Below are positions 1 through 10,500 of a stretch of 46,284 nucleotides of DNA, piece after piece. Below the pieces are notes generated by a model that was given only the letters and a program-made list of their open reading frames with translations, did not search any database and had not been told where the DNA came from. The DNA lies in the NCBI GenBank assembly GCA_964537965.1, contig CAZIDB010000004.1, positions 1-46,284 on the forward strand. The letters run 5' to 3'. Each line of letters starts with the position of its first letter. Within the stretch, counting starts at the first letter, position 1. The DNA is from SURF-24 sp964537965. Lineage in GTDB: Bacteria; Bacteroidota; Ignavibacteria; Ignavibacteriales; SURF-24. Made by a program: the position numbers and the translations under genes.

Positions 1-11
1 TTTTCACTCAT
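1..11 (-). CDS. Possible start of a further leftward gene (partial)
   Basis: On the minus strand an ATG at position 11 opens ATG-AGT-GAA and runs off the window, 17 bases after the stop of the GH2 gene. The short spacing would suit another member of the leftward glycosidase operon. Only three codons are visible and there is no convincing ribosome site, so this is a suggestion only. Confidence 0.2.
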
Positions 12-28
12 TTTTATTCTACCGATTT

Positions 29-2881
29 TTAATTGAACAATTCTTTTATTTTCTCAACATGGATTTCCTTTTCGGGGTTAAACAAACTGCTGCGCATGTA
101 TTGCAAAATGCTGTAGGTTAGTTGTCTTGCTTCCGGTCGCTTTTCCGCATCAGTCAATAAATCAATTCCCGTTAGAATAAGTTTTCCCTCTCCAACGTTT
201 GCTTCTACAATTAATCCTAACTGACGGTTCGTAAACCAGTCATCAATAATTCTTACTAAGGGATCAACGCCGCTACCCAATTCATTTAATGAAATAGCAT
301 TTGAATGGGTCATTGCATCCCACCACTGGTAATTACTATGGTACTGAGTAGGGAAATAGTTAAAAAGTGGGTGTTTCGGATTACAGAGAATTCCAAGTGT
401 GTGCGGTGCTTGTTTAAGCGTCCATGCTGTGTTCCAGAAAATACTTGAGAAACCTACCGCAATGTCACCTCCCTTTTTTTTACTTATACTTCCTTTTACC
501 GGTGTAAGAAGAACCTTTCCGCCATCCTTCAAAAAGTTTATTGTTTGTTCATCAAGTTCATTTACAATTCGAATATCATCTCTGAATATTGGTTCGGCAT
601 TTTCATAAGGATAAATCCAGAAATCCCATTGATTCGTAAAATTTTCAACTTTAATCACAAAGGTATACATAGCCGGAGTTTTGAAAGCAGCCAGAGAAAA
701 CTGAACGCTGCCTAATTTAATTCCGTTGCCAATTGCAACATCAGTTTGATCAAGCTTACCGCTAGCAAGCACCAATCCTGATTCATCTCTCACTTCCCAG
801 GCGGGAGTAATTTTATTTAATGGCTCTGGTCCGAAGTGTGAAATTTCTATTTCTGCTCTGAAATTTTCTTTTGAGTTAAAAACAAATTTTGAGAAGCGCG
901 CCAATGGAACAGTTACGTTACAAAACTGACTGTACTCATCAGAAGTAACATAACCTTTCTCTTCCCAGAACGGATCAAGCACACCTACAAGAGCAGTTCC
1001 CTGGCCGGGAAAATCATGTAAATCAAGCAGCTGAAATCCTCCGAAGCCTTTTGTACGCAAAGCCGCCTCAATCTCTGCCTTGTAACACAAAACCTGAAGT
1101 TTACCTGATGCTACAAGAAAGCTGTCAGCAAGATGAGTCATTTTATTTTGAGCCAATGATTCTTGAAATATCTCGAAGTTCTTTGCTCTAAGCACACCGC
1201 TGTATTTTTTTATTTCATCAAACCTGGGATATACACACCACTGCCCAATCTCATGACTTATAACCGGTTTACCTCTCCAGCTTATTATATTTTGCCAGTC
1301 ATAATTTGTACTTGGAGGCTGGCTGTTAATAATACTGCTTAAACCTGCGCCCCACAATTGGATACGTGGTTCGTACATACTGTGAAAATCATTTACCTCA
1401 AGCTGAGGCCACCCGGCAGCTGATGAATATAGCCTGCGGTTATCTTTCTTTTTCAGAGAAGAAACAAATTCACTTAAAAATTCTCCCTGATTAACTCCAT
1501 CCGGTTCGTTTCCATATAACAAAAAACAAAACGAAGGATGATTCCCGAAAGCTTTAATAATCCGTTCACTTTCATCAATAATAAACTTATCGATAGGTTT
1601 ACCATCACCTAATGAAGAGCCCTGATTTGCCCATGAAGAACATTCAACATGAAGATAGATACCAATTTTATCTGCCGCATTAAAAGCAGCTTCCGGCGGG
1701 CACCAGGAATGAAATCGCATATGGTTTAATCCAAATTCCTTACAGACTTTAAAAATCTTTATCCATTCATTTACATCAATTGATGGATAACCTGTTAGAG
1801 GAAAGATAGCACATTCGAGTGTACCACGAAGAAAAGTTATTCTATCATTGATGGTGAACTGTGTGCCTTTTGTACCAAGCTTCCTAAGTCCGAAAATTTC
1901 CGTTTGACTATCTTCAGCATTTTCAGCGATTAAGCGACAATTTATTTTATAAAGATTAGGATTGAACTCATCCCACAACAATGCATCGTTGTCTAATTTA
2001 TATTCTATTGTAAAAATATTTTCACCGGACTTAAGCTCTTTATACTCAATCAGTTCAGCAAAATTCCTTTTAACCGGAGAACCCTCTTCCGTTGATGCTG
2101 ATAATGATAATTTAACCTTCTGTGTCTGAGCAGTTAAATTTTCTATCTGCATTTCCACTAAGGCTTTTTTACTCACTACATCAGTAAAAATTCTTATATC
2201 ACCAAAATGAATTTTATCTCTTGATTGCAAAAACATTTCCCCGATTATTCCATTCCAGTTTGTCTGGGAATGATCTGTAAGACTGCTTGAGTTTACCCCC
2301 GGATTTACCTCTTTGATTCTGTTATCTATGCAGACTGTAATAGTATGATTACCCGGAGAAAGTTTTCCTGTAAGATTATAAATATGAGGAGCGCCCAGTG
2401 CATTTTGAGTACCTACAAATAAATCATCAATCCAGACAGATGATTGCCAATGGCAGCGTTCAAAGTATAATTCAATAAACTTGTCCTGCCAATTATCAGG
2501 AATTTTTATTTCGCGTTTATACCAGGCAGCGCCCACATAACTTTTCTCAGGCTGAAGCCAGAACGGCACTTTAAAATTTCCCGGCTTACGGTATTTTTTA
2601 AATTCAGGTGACTTAAAAAAAGATGAATCAATTATATTGCCCGTCCATTTTGTTTCAAGTGAAATGTCAAATCCCTTTCCGTTTTCTGCCATTGAGCCCG
2701 GAAGATTTATTGATTCATCAAATGCTTTTGAGAACCATTTATTTTTATTGCCTTCGTCAAGGGGATCAATTGCAAACTGCCATTTACCTTTTAAATGAAT
2801 TTTCTCCTGCGGCATTAAATTCTGACAGAATGCAGAAATAAGAATGAGACAGATTAGAAATTCTTTTTTCATAATTATCAT
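29..2881 (-). CDS. Glycoside hydrolase family 2 protein, periplasmic
   Basis: A 950-residue GH2-type exo-glycosidase with a signal peptide (hydrophobic to about residue 24). A jelly-roll sugar-binding domain covers about residues 30-220, an Ig-like domain follows, then a TIM barrel from about 330. The barrel has the family acid/base Glu in YGNEPDG (E459) and the nucleophile Glu in SHEIGQW (E544). The last 200 residues resemble the amidotransferase-like domain found on some beta-galactosidases. ATG codons at 2881 and 2872 are both possible; the second gives the more classical signal peptide (MKKEF...). It is the last complete gene of the leftward operon, 25 bases after the DUF4838 gene. In an N-glycan locus beta-mannosidase or beta-galactosidase activity is plausible, but specificity cannot be read from sequence. 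Confidence 0.85.
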   Translation of the reverse strand: MIIMKKEFLICLILISAFCQNLMPQEKIHLKGKWQFAIDPLDEGNKNKWFSKAFDESINLPGSMAENGKGFDISLETKWTGNIIDSSFFKSPEFKKYRKPGNFKVPFWLQPEKSYVGAAWYKREIKIPDNWQDKFIELYFERCHWQSSVWIDDLFVGTQNALGAPHIYNLTGKLSPGNHTITVCIDNRIKEVNPGVNSSSLTDHSQTNWNGIIGEMFLQSRDKIHFGDIRIFTDVVSKKALVEMQIENLTAQTQKVKLSLSASTEEGSPVKRNFAELIEYKELKSGENIFTIEYKLDNDALLWDEFNPNLYKINCRLIAENAEDSQTEIFGLRKLGTKGTQFTINDRITFLRGTLECAIFPLTGYPSIDVNEWIKIFKVCKEFGLNHMRFHSWCPPEAAFNAADKIGIYLHVECSSWANQGSSLGDGKPIDKFIIDESERIIKAFGNHPSFCFLLYGNEPDGVNQGEFLSEFVSSLKKKDNRRLYSSAAGWPQLEVNDFHSMYEPRIQLWGAGLSSIINSQPPSTNYDWQNIISWRGKPVISHEIGQWCVYPRFDEIKKYSGVLRAKNFEIFQESLAQNKMTHLADSFLVASGKLQVLCYKAEIEAALRTKGFGGFQLLDLHDFPGQGTALVGVLDPFWEEKGYVTSDEYSQFCNVTVPLARFSKFVFNSKENFRAEIEISHFGPEPLNKITPAWEVRDESGLVLASGKLDQTDVAIGNGIKLGSVQFSLAAFKTPAMYTFVIKVENFTNQWDFWIYPYENAEPIFRDDIRIVNELDEQTINFLKDGGKVLLTPVKGSISKKKGGDIAVGFSSIFWNTAWTLKQAPHTLGILCNPKHPLFNYFPTQYHSNYQWWDAMTHSNAISLNELGSGVDPLVRIIDDWFTNRQLGLIVEANVGEGKLILTGIDLLTDAEKRPEARQLTYSILQYMRSSLFNPEKEIHVEKIKELFN

Positions 2882-2906
2882 TTTATTTTTTGAATTTTTC
2901 TTTTAC

Positions 2907-5174
2907 TTATTCTATTACAACTTCATCAGTAAATATCCAGGCTTTAAATGGATAACCCGGATGCCAGCGCGGACAAATTTTCATGCTTGTTGCTTTTACT
3001 TTTATAAATCTTGCTTTCACAGGCTCAAACTCACACGAAAAGTTTTTAATGAAAGCATGAATTGGAGATGCTAATTCTTCCTGCTTGGGTGGAGTTATAT
3101 TTTTCACAAGAGATACATCACTGAATTTCTTTCCATCCTTAGAAATACTTACTTGCATATCCTCCGGTAAAAAGATCCACGAAAAGACATTCTGAAGAAA
3201 ATCTGCACTTACTTTTTTTATTGTTTCAGTTTTGTTAAGATCAACTACAACCTCCATATCGTTACCTTCATAACCTACCCAGTTAAAAAGATAATCCTCA
3301 TCTCCGCGGAAACCATCTGTTAAAGACTTTTCTCCATTTGCAGGATATTTCCAATTTGGTTCAGAAATGAATTTTACATTCTTACCAAGCCCTAACGGAT
3401 TATACATTAATTTGGAAAGCATTCTTTTATATCGCTGAAAATACTTTTGTGCTGTCAGACTTTTTTCATTAACATATACGTTATCAACTCTGGATGTAAG
3501 ATTAAAAAAACTATCAAGTACAACATTGAGATTAGGATTAACAATCACCTGTGTCTTAGTCATATTTATCAATAATCCTTTTTCACCAATTCTAATTTCT
3601 TTTGCCTGTTCAAGAGTAGCATACATTAAAGGAAGCCTTGCCACTTTAACTCTTTCAAGATATTCGGTTTCATTACCAACAGCTAATTCTGCTTTATCGA
3701 AAATAGAATTATACCTGTCCATTAATTCAGGTGTTAAAAAACTTTTCATTTGCTCTACAGGATTACTGTAAATCCAAAGTTTGTGACCGGACTTAATTAA
3801 TTCTGTTTGCATCAGATCAATATATTCCCTGATATAAACACCTGCTTTGCCATAATAGCCATTAAGAAAATCATTCATTGTAGAATCGAAATTTAAGTTT
3901 GGATTCCATAGCAGTTTAGAGATAAGATAAGATCTTAGTTCTCCAAACTCGGTTAACCTGCATCCGCCTGCTCCCTGCTGAAACATCATATTAACATTAT
4001 ATTTATTGAACAGTTGAATATTTGGCTGCAGCACCTGGAAGTTTGGGAAGGGGCTGATAAGATTAGAGAACTGAACAACATAATCCCAAAGGATAATATT
4101 GTTTGTAAGCTTTGACCAATCAGCCAGATCTTTTACAAATGCTGATGAAGAAGTATCATCTGCAAGAGGCTTTGTTCTGTATGCTTCGATTGTGCACAGC
4201 ATGATGTTTACATTGCTTTCCGGCTTTATATGTTTTGGTGCTTTACGGCTGAACCTGTATGCAAGCGTTGAAATAATTTTATCAGGGAATTCCTTTGCTA
4301 TTTTATTAACGAAATTTATAACAGATCCTGATGGTGAACCTTCGTAACTATCAATCTTGCTGCATTCATCACACTGGCAGTAATCATCATCATCATTTTG
4401 AGAAACCGACCAGTATTTTGCATTAGGATTTTCTGCCATTCTTTTTCTCAGCTCATCAGCAACTATTTTATATACTTCCGGATTACTGAGACAAGGTTCC
4501 TGCGGCACACGTATTCCGTTTCTTAAGGAATAATATTCGGGATGATCTTTGAAATATTTATCAGCTGGTAAAAGTGTTTGAAACGTATGAACAAACATTC
4601 CCCACATTTTTTTATCATCTGAATCAACAAGTTTATGCCAGCGGCAATACTCATCCTGGTTGGCTTCGTAATAATGAACATCCCTGTATGCAAACGCAGG
4701 ATTGTCAATTAAATCTATCTGAGGAATTTCAATTGAATTTTTTGCGGGAATAATTTTTACCTGTGACGAGTACATTCTGCAGTCGAGATATTTTTCCAGG
4801 AAGCTGAAAACAGCATTAAGTGTTCCCTTCTTTTCTCCCCCATAAAAATAAATTTTATTATCAACAGTTTTTATTATAAAACCATCATACCTTATTCCCG
4901 AAGTATCTATTTCATCTGAACGATTGTTCTTTCCAACAACAATTTCAAAATCTGTTTCGGGTGAAGAATCATTTTCCAAAGGCAGGATTGCTCCGGAAAT
5001 TTCTTTTATATATTTCTGAAGTTCTGTTGCAGCAAGCGAATCCCAATGTGAAGCTGTTGAAGAGATTATAATTTTATAATCGCTTTTACCTTCTGTAACA
5101 AGTTTTAATTTATCTGTCTGTGCGTTAAGAAGTACAGTTGAGATAAACAGGAGAAAGAAAATTTTATAGTTCAT
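2907..5174 (-). CDS. DUF4838 protein, GH163-like predicted endo-beta-N-acetylglucosaminidase
   Basis: A 755-residue secreted protein (signal peptide about 1-18). The N-terminal region resembles the alpha-glucuronidase accessory domain. The central DUF4838 domain (about 160-480) has the typical cysteine-rich QNDDDDYCQCDEC segment near residues 258-270 and a Glu in TIEAYR (E330) that could be catalytic. About residues 610-755 are a discoidin-like module ending in CPRWHPG. From family knowledge, DUF4838 includes GH163, endo-beta-N-acetylglucosaminidases that act on N-glycans; not every member is proven active. It lies between GH20 and GH2 in the leftward operon, which supports a glycan role. No clear Shine-Dalgarno precedes the ATG at 5174. 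The family call is firm; the activity is inferred. Confidence 0.75.
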   Translation of the reverse strand: MNYKIFFLLFISTVLLNAQTDKLKLVTEGKSDYKIIISSTASHWDSLAATELQKYIKEISGAILPLENDSSPETDFEIVVGKNNRSDEIDTSGIRYDGFIIKTVDNKIYFYGGEKKGTLNAVFSFLEKYLDCRMYSSQVKIIPAKNSIEIPQIDLIDNPAFAYRDVHYYEANQDEYCRWHKLVDSDDKKMWGMFVHTFQTLLPADKYFKDHPEYYSLRNGIRVPQEPCLSNPEVYKIVADELRKRMAENPNAKYWSVSQNDDDDYCQCDECSKIDSYEGSPSGSVINFVNKIAKEFPDKIISTLAYRFSRKAPKHIKPESNVNIMLCTIEAYRTKPLADDTSSSAFVKDLADWSKLTNNIILWDYVVQFSNLISPFPNFQVLQPNIQLFNKYNVNMMFQQGAGGCRLTEFGELRSYLISKLLWNPNLNFDSTMNDFLNGYYGKAGVYIREYIDLMQTELIKSGHKLWIYSNPVEQMKSFLTPELMDRYNSIFDKAELAVGNETEYLERVKVARLPLMYATLEQAKEIRIGEKGLLINMTKTQVIVNPNLNVVLDSFFNLTSRVDNVYVNEKSLTAQKYFQRYKRMLSKLMYNPLGLGKNVKFISEPNWKYPANGEKSLTDGFRGDEDYLFNWVGYEGNDMEVVVDLNKTETIKKVSADFLQNVFSWIFLPEDMQVSISKDGKKFSDVSLVKNITPPKQEELASPIHAFIKNFSCEFEPVKARFIKVKATSMKICPRWHPGYPFKAWIFTDEVVIE

Positions 5175-5210
5175 ATAAAAACCAAATTAAATTATTAGTG
5201 ATAATTTTTA

Positions 5211-5251
5211 TCCAGTATCAAGTGTCCAGTATCAAGTATCAAGTATCCAGA
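5211..5251. repeat. Imperfect tandem repeat between GH20 and DUF4838 genes
   Basis: Two adjacent copies of the 14-base unit tccagtatcaagtR are followed by a half unit tcaagta and a partial tccaga. It fills much of the 83-base gap between the GH20 stop and the DUF4838 start. It has no coding sense and no hairpin. Confidence 0.75.
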
Positions 5252-5257
5252 TCTGCT

Positions 5258-7489
5258 TCACTCAACCACAATTTCATCAATGAACAGCCAGGCTTTGCCG
5301 CCTGCACCCGGATGCCAGTCGGGACATTTTTTAATGTTCTCGGCTTTTACTTTTATATAACGAGCGGGTTTGTTATTGAATGTTGCGGTAAAATCTTTAA
5401 GCACAATTTCGGAATTCTTCTGGGGAATATCATTCAAAATTGTTTTTTCTTCCGTGAATTCATCTTCATCTTCAGCAATCGAGATGGTTACTTTTTCGGG
5501 AAGAAAAATCCAGGAATTGGAATTAAGCATGAATCTTGGAGAAACTTTATATATTTCTTTTTCTTCACCAAGATCAATCACTGCTTCAAAATCAACACCT
5601 TCATAACCCTGCCATAATCCATCACGTAGGTTTTCAGTTGCGCGCACTCCATCAATCAAAGCATTTTCTCCTCCTGCCCGGTATCGTTCGTCGTAATTAT
5701 TGGTTAAGGTTATTTCAGCATTTAAAGCTTTATGCAGATCGAAAGCAAGATTATACTTTTTGCCGAGATCATTCTTTCCCTTGAAAGCAGAAAATTTAAG
5801 GACCACAGATTTATTAATTCTTATCGGTTCTTTGTAATGATTAGATTTAGTATCAGGCTCACTGTTATCTGTTGTATAATAAATATCAATTCCGCTTTGT
5901 CCCTGCTTCAACTCAACAACAAATTCTTTTTTATCATCATCAAAGGTTGTAAGCGGAGTAAAGACTTTTGTTTCTCTTCCATATTTTATTCTCATGTAAT
6001 CAAGATCTTTATAAGCTGCCTGCACTCTTTTATAAAACTCATCATAATTTCTTCCTTCCGGATTGCTCCAGAAGACTTCTGCCAATGCAAGTATGCGTGG
6101 AAATAATTTACTATCCACATTTTCTTCTGTAGCATGTTCTGACCATAAATTTACTTCGCTGCCGATAACAAACTTTTTTTCTTCGGCAGTAAGTTCATCA
6201 GGCAAAGGATTAAATGAGTAAGCAATTCGTAAATCCAGATCATCCGGTTCGCTATTTAAATATGTATGAGAAGCAGGTGAACATATGGTATAGTGCCCAA
6301 GCTTAGCCGCATCAACTGCACCCTGAAAGCTTTGCCAGGATTGTACAATAGCTCCTTCTGCCAAACCACCCTGCAGTATCTCATCCCATCCGATTATTTC
6401 TTTTCCTTTAGATTTGAGATATTTTGCAATTCTTTTAATGAAATAACTTTGAAGTTCGTGCTCGTCTTTGAGTCCTTCGGATTTGATTCTTGCCTGACAT
6501 TTAGGACATTCTTTCCATCTGTCCTTAGGTGCTTCATCTCCTCCAATATGAACATACTTGCCCGGGAAAAGTGCTGTAACTTCATCCAGAATATCCTGCA
6601 GGAAATAAAAAGTTGAGTCTCTTCCGGCGCAGTAAATATCTTTCATTACGCCCCAGACAATTCCGACTTCAAATGGTCCGCCTGTACAAGAGTTCTCAGG
6701 ATAAGAAGCAAGTGAAGCAAGTGAGTGGCCGGGCATTTCAATTTCAGGAACAATGTTTATAAATCTTTCCTTAGCGTATGCAACAATTTCTTTTATATCC
6801 CGCTGGGTATAGTAGCCGCCGTAAATTGATCCGTCAGCTTCTTTCCGCCATGCACCTGTCTCAGTTAACCTGGGATATTTTTTTATTTCGATCCGCCAGC
6901 CCTGGTCATCTGTTAAATGCCAGTGAAAAGTATTGAACTTGTAGAAAGCAAGAATATCAATGTAACGCTTAATAAATTCCTTCGACATGAAATGGCGGCT
7001 GCAATCAAGGTTTAATCCGCGCCATGAATATTGAGGATAATCTGTTATTTCACCGCTATAAATTTTTACTTCATTATTAACTTTACCTGCTTTTACCAGA
7101 ATTTGAAGAAGCGTCTGTACTCCATAAAAAACTCCCCTTTCATTTGAGGATAAAATTGTGATTTCCTTAGGAGTTACTTTAAGTGAATACGCTTCCGGTT
7201 TATCTTTCAGGAATGTGCTGTCAATTTTTAATTCAAGTACCGGAAAATTAGGACGAACAACAGTTTCGGGCAGTAAATCAAAATCCCGAAGCAATTGATG
7301 GGATGTATAATCTAATAATTGTTTGCTGACACCTGTGGCTTTAATTGCAAAACCAGATGAAAAGCTGAAACTTCCGCTTGTAATGTTTGCTTCCTGTGGT
7401 TTTGGTATAAGAGTTACCTGAGAATTAATTTTTAACTGTAAGGTAAAAAGAATAATGATTGCGCCAAGTAAAAATGATTTTGTTTTCAT
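5258..7489 (-). CDS. GH20 beta-N-acetylhexosaminidase with C-terminal discoidin-like module
   Basis: A 743-residue exo-enzyme that removes terminal beta-linked GlcNAc (or GalNAc), probably in the periplasm (signal peptide about 1-23, ending INSQ). A GH20b domain (about 25-150) precedes the catalytic barrel. The barrel holds HIGGDEAPKDRW with the catalytic Asp318-Glu319 pair, plus the earlier WHLTDDQGWR motif. About residues 500-590 match the chitobiase C-terminal fold (YYTTDNSEPDTKS), and 600-743 are a discoidin-like module shared with the GH92 and DUF4838 proteins here. The start at 7489 is supported by GAGGA just upstream, and the gene begins 11 bases after GH38 ends. In this locus it would trim antennary GlcNAc of complex or hybrid N-glycans. 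Confidence 0.93.
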   Translation of the reverse strand: MKTKSFLLGAIIILFTLQLKINSQVTLIPKPQEANITSGSFSFSSGFAIKATGVSKQLLDYTSHQLLRDFDLLPETVVRPNFPVLELKIDSTFLKDKPEAYSLKVTPKEITILSSNERGVFYGVQTLLQILVKAGKVNNEVKIYSGEITDYPQYSWRGLNLDCSRHFMSKEFIKRYIDILAFYKFNTFHWHLTDDQGWRIEIKKYPRLTETGAWRKEADGSIYGGYYTQRDIKEIVAYAKERFINIVPEIEMPGHSLASLASYPENSCTGGPFEVGIVWGVMKDIYCAGRDSTFYFLQDILDEVTALFPGKYVHIGGDEAPKDRWKECPKCQARIKSEGLKDEHELQSYFIKRIAKYLKSKGKEIIGWDEILQGGLAEGAIVQSWQSFQGAVDAAKLGHYTICSPASHTYLNSEPDDLDLRIAYSFNPLPDELTAEEKKFVIGSEVNLWSEHATEENVDSKLFPRILALAEVFWSNPEGRNYDEFYKRVQAAYKDLDYMRIKYGRETKVFTPLTTFDDDKKEFVVELKQGQSGIDIYYTTDNSEPDTKSNHYKEPIRINKSVVLKFSAFKGKNDLGKKYNLAFDLHKALNAEITLTNNYDERYRAGGENALIDGVRATENLRDGLWQGYEGVDFEAVIDLGEEKEIYKVSPRFMLNSNSWIFLPEKVTISIAEDEDEFTEEKTILNDIPQKNSEIVLKDFTATFNNKPARYIKVKAENIKKCPDWHPGAGGKAWLFIDEIVVE

Positions 7490-7500
7490 GCTTCCTCAGT

Positions 7501-10500
7501 TTAATTTTCTTTAACTTTTATTGTTATCACTTCAAATGGTTTTAATTGAATCTGGTTTTGAATCTCCTGTAATTCCTCTTCATCACCATTGCTTAAAAAA
7601 ACTTTAGCTTCAGATGTTCCCTTATAGGAAAATCCGGATGAGCTTGTTTTATCAGTCGGATTAAAAATTCTAATCATATAACCATTCCTCGTGTAAGTTG
7701 GTTTTACATTCGTAACCACGAGCGAAGAATTTTCATCCGGTTTAAACATCTGCTCATAATTTTGTGTTACCTCATCATTAAAGACAATGAGAAGAGGCTG
7801 CGAGCTTTCTACGCCGAATTTGTAAGCAGAAAGATAATCAAATTGATTATGAGCTTTTAAAGAATATTTAAACGATGTTACTCCTTCCTGCGAAGCTTTA
7901 AAGTTGGTATGCCATGAATTATTCACTGCCCAGCTGAAGCACATTGAAGATGAAGCAGTTTTTGTAAACCATTCTTTATCAGGTGAAGACATCCAGGCTT
8001 CTGCATTCATTCCACCAAACTCAACAAACGGAGCATCATTTGCAGCAAGAGTAAACCCAAGTTTATCATTTGAAATATCTATCCAGCGCTGAACCGTAAA
8101 ATAATTTTTGTTGGATCCCTTAAGCTGATTCTTCTCCGGTTCAATTACAGACCAGGCCAAATCAATTTTTGAAACCGGGTTTTCAATTTTAAATGGGAAT
8201 GCGAATCGGATGCTTTCCTTACTATAATCTTTCTTTTTATCAATGATATTCAGTATATCAATTTTGTCGAGATCATTATAAAGAGTGATCTGCTGCGTTA
8301 CGCTATTACAACCTTTAGCTTCCGATTGTAATGTTAAAGACTGCAGCACATCTCCGTTTTCCCGGTTGATAATTTTTCCGACAGTTACATAAGAAGGATT
8401 TTCTCCGTTCTTTCCTGTATGAATAAATTGATTAAGTGCTAAGCCGTTCGTTGTATCAACAAGATTAATGCTGCTTCCGTTTTTGCTAAATAGTTTTACA
8501 GACGAATTATTTTCATCTACTCCAATTGTATAATACTTTCCGGAAATCGTATTAGCAGATGTTTCAGTTTTACTTTCCAATTCAAGATTGCTGCTTACAA
8601 AATTATATTTTCTGTGGCTGAAAGGAGGAATATCTTTAGCGGTAAAAACAATGTCACCGTTTGATAGTATCTGAGTTGGGATTTTAGTCCCTTCCTCATC
8701 AGCAATAGTTTTGCCTGTCGTATGAACATCTGCCGAAATTTTTACAACATCACTTCTTTGCCAGGAAGAAGAATTGAAAACGTAAAAATGATCAACAGGA
8801 TTTTCAGGATTGACAGCATTAGAAAATCTTTTTAAAAGATTCTGAGCTATGCTATCTGCTTTTATTGCATAAGATTTTTTAATATCCCACTGGTCTGTTA
8901 CAAATTTAATTTCAGGATCAGAAATGCTGTTCCATGCACCCCAGGTATGCTCTGAAAAGAGAAGCACATATTTCCAGGCTTCATCAAATTCCCTTTGAGG
9001 AAAATTTTTCTTATCACTTAGAGAATAAAAAACCTCAAGCTGATTAAGCAATTCCGCGCTGTTACGGTTCATTGCGGTTTCTTTTGCTGTAGATGCTGCG
9101 CCATCTTCCCAATATGGAGTAAAATCACCTGAGTAAGTGGGAATTTTATCTCTGTATTTCTCTTCAAAATCTTTAAACAATTCCATTGTAGTAGCAATTT
9201 TGAATTTAGGAGTTATATGAGTTTCATTCCAGTTCTTAACAAAATCAGAAAGAGTGGAATCCGGAAAACCATTATCGCCGCCGATATTATACCTGGCTTG
9301 GACAATATTATACGGATATTCATCCTCAGCAAGTTTATTAAGATACGCGGCAATAGGTGCAAGGTCATCACGTGTTAAACGCCAGCTATGAAACCATGAA
9401 TATCCTTTACCCGCTAACCATATTAAAATTTTTTCTTTACCGCTCTGAGATGTCCAGTAGAAAGGTTTATCTCCCCAGGTTTTTAGTGTATTGCCAATCC
9501 TGTCAAATTCGTTTGTACCAACAGAAAAATATTTTATTCCATTATCCGCAAATGCCTGCACTATTCCCCACGTATAACCGGGAATATCAGATATCATCGC
9601 ACTTTCAATTTTAATATCGTTTTCCTTTTCCAATTGATTTGAGTATTCAACAAGACGATATAATTCTTCCGGTCTGCACAATCCTGTCATTACATTTGCA
9701 TATGTAGCGTCAAGTCCAATCCAGCCTTTTCTAACAGCATCAAAAAAATCCTTTTTCTTTTCCGGAAATGTTTCAAGGTAGCTTTTTACTGCCCACAAAA
9801 CTTCAACATTCCATTTGAATAAAGCATCGTTTCCATACGTGGCAGATCGCTTTGAATATTGAATTGCTTTTTCAAAATTATCCCAATGCTTCTTCTCTAT
9901 TTCTGTCTGTAAACCGGTATAACCAATATCTACGTGAGCATGAGGAATAAGGTAGAAAGTAATTTCTTTTGCCGGTTCAATTTTTACAGGATATGAATTT
10001 TTCTCTCCATTAATATCTATATCAATACTGGTTTCTACAGTCCTGGTTTTTGCTGGATAATTAAGAAATAAATCATTCATTCCAAGCTTTAACTCAGAAG
10101 AAATACTTTCTTTTTCCAGTTCCAGGTTAACAGGAACAGGTTGTTTAAAATGATCGATAGAAACTTTCACCTGCTGGAACGAATTACCGTCTTTATCTTT
10201 AGCAACAACTCGCTGCGGTGAAATTCTTGTTTTTGATACCATAGGATACTGCATTGTCATGTACCAGTCTTTACTGTTTGTAGCATCGCCTTTTACTTTT
10301 ATTTGTGCTATGGATTTATTACCTAGTAACTCAACAGGAATAGTTAAGAGCATATAACCAAAGAAATCATCAACGGAATCCAGATTCACAAATTTAAAAT
10401 AAAGTTGAGCACCATTTTCGCCGGTAATGACCCAATCTTTTTTATTTTGTTTCGGAGTAGTAGAAAACTCAATAATCTTCTTATCGTTTACATACAGAAA

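Noticed and set aside
5211..5251. Short tandem repeat as a possible CRISPR array
   Set aside because: Units are adjacent with no spacers, and no cas genes are present in the window.
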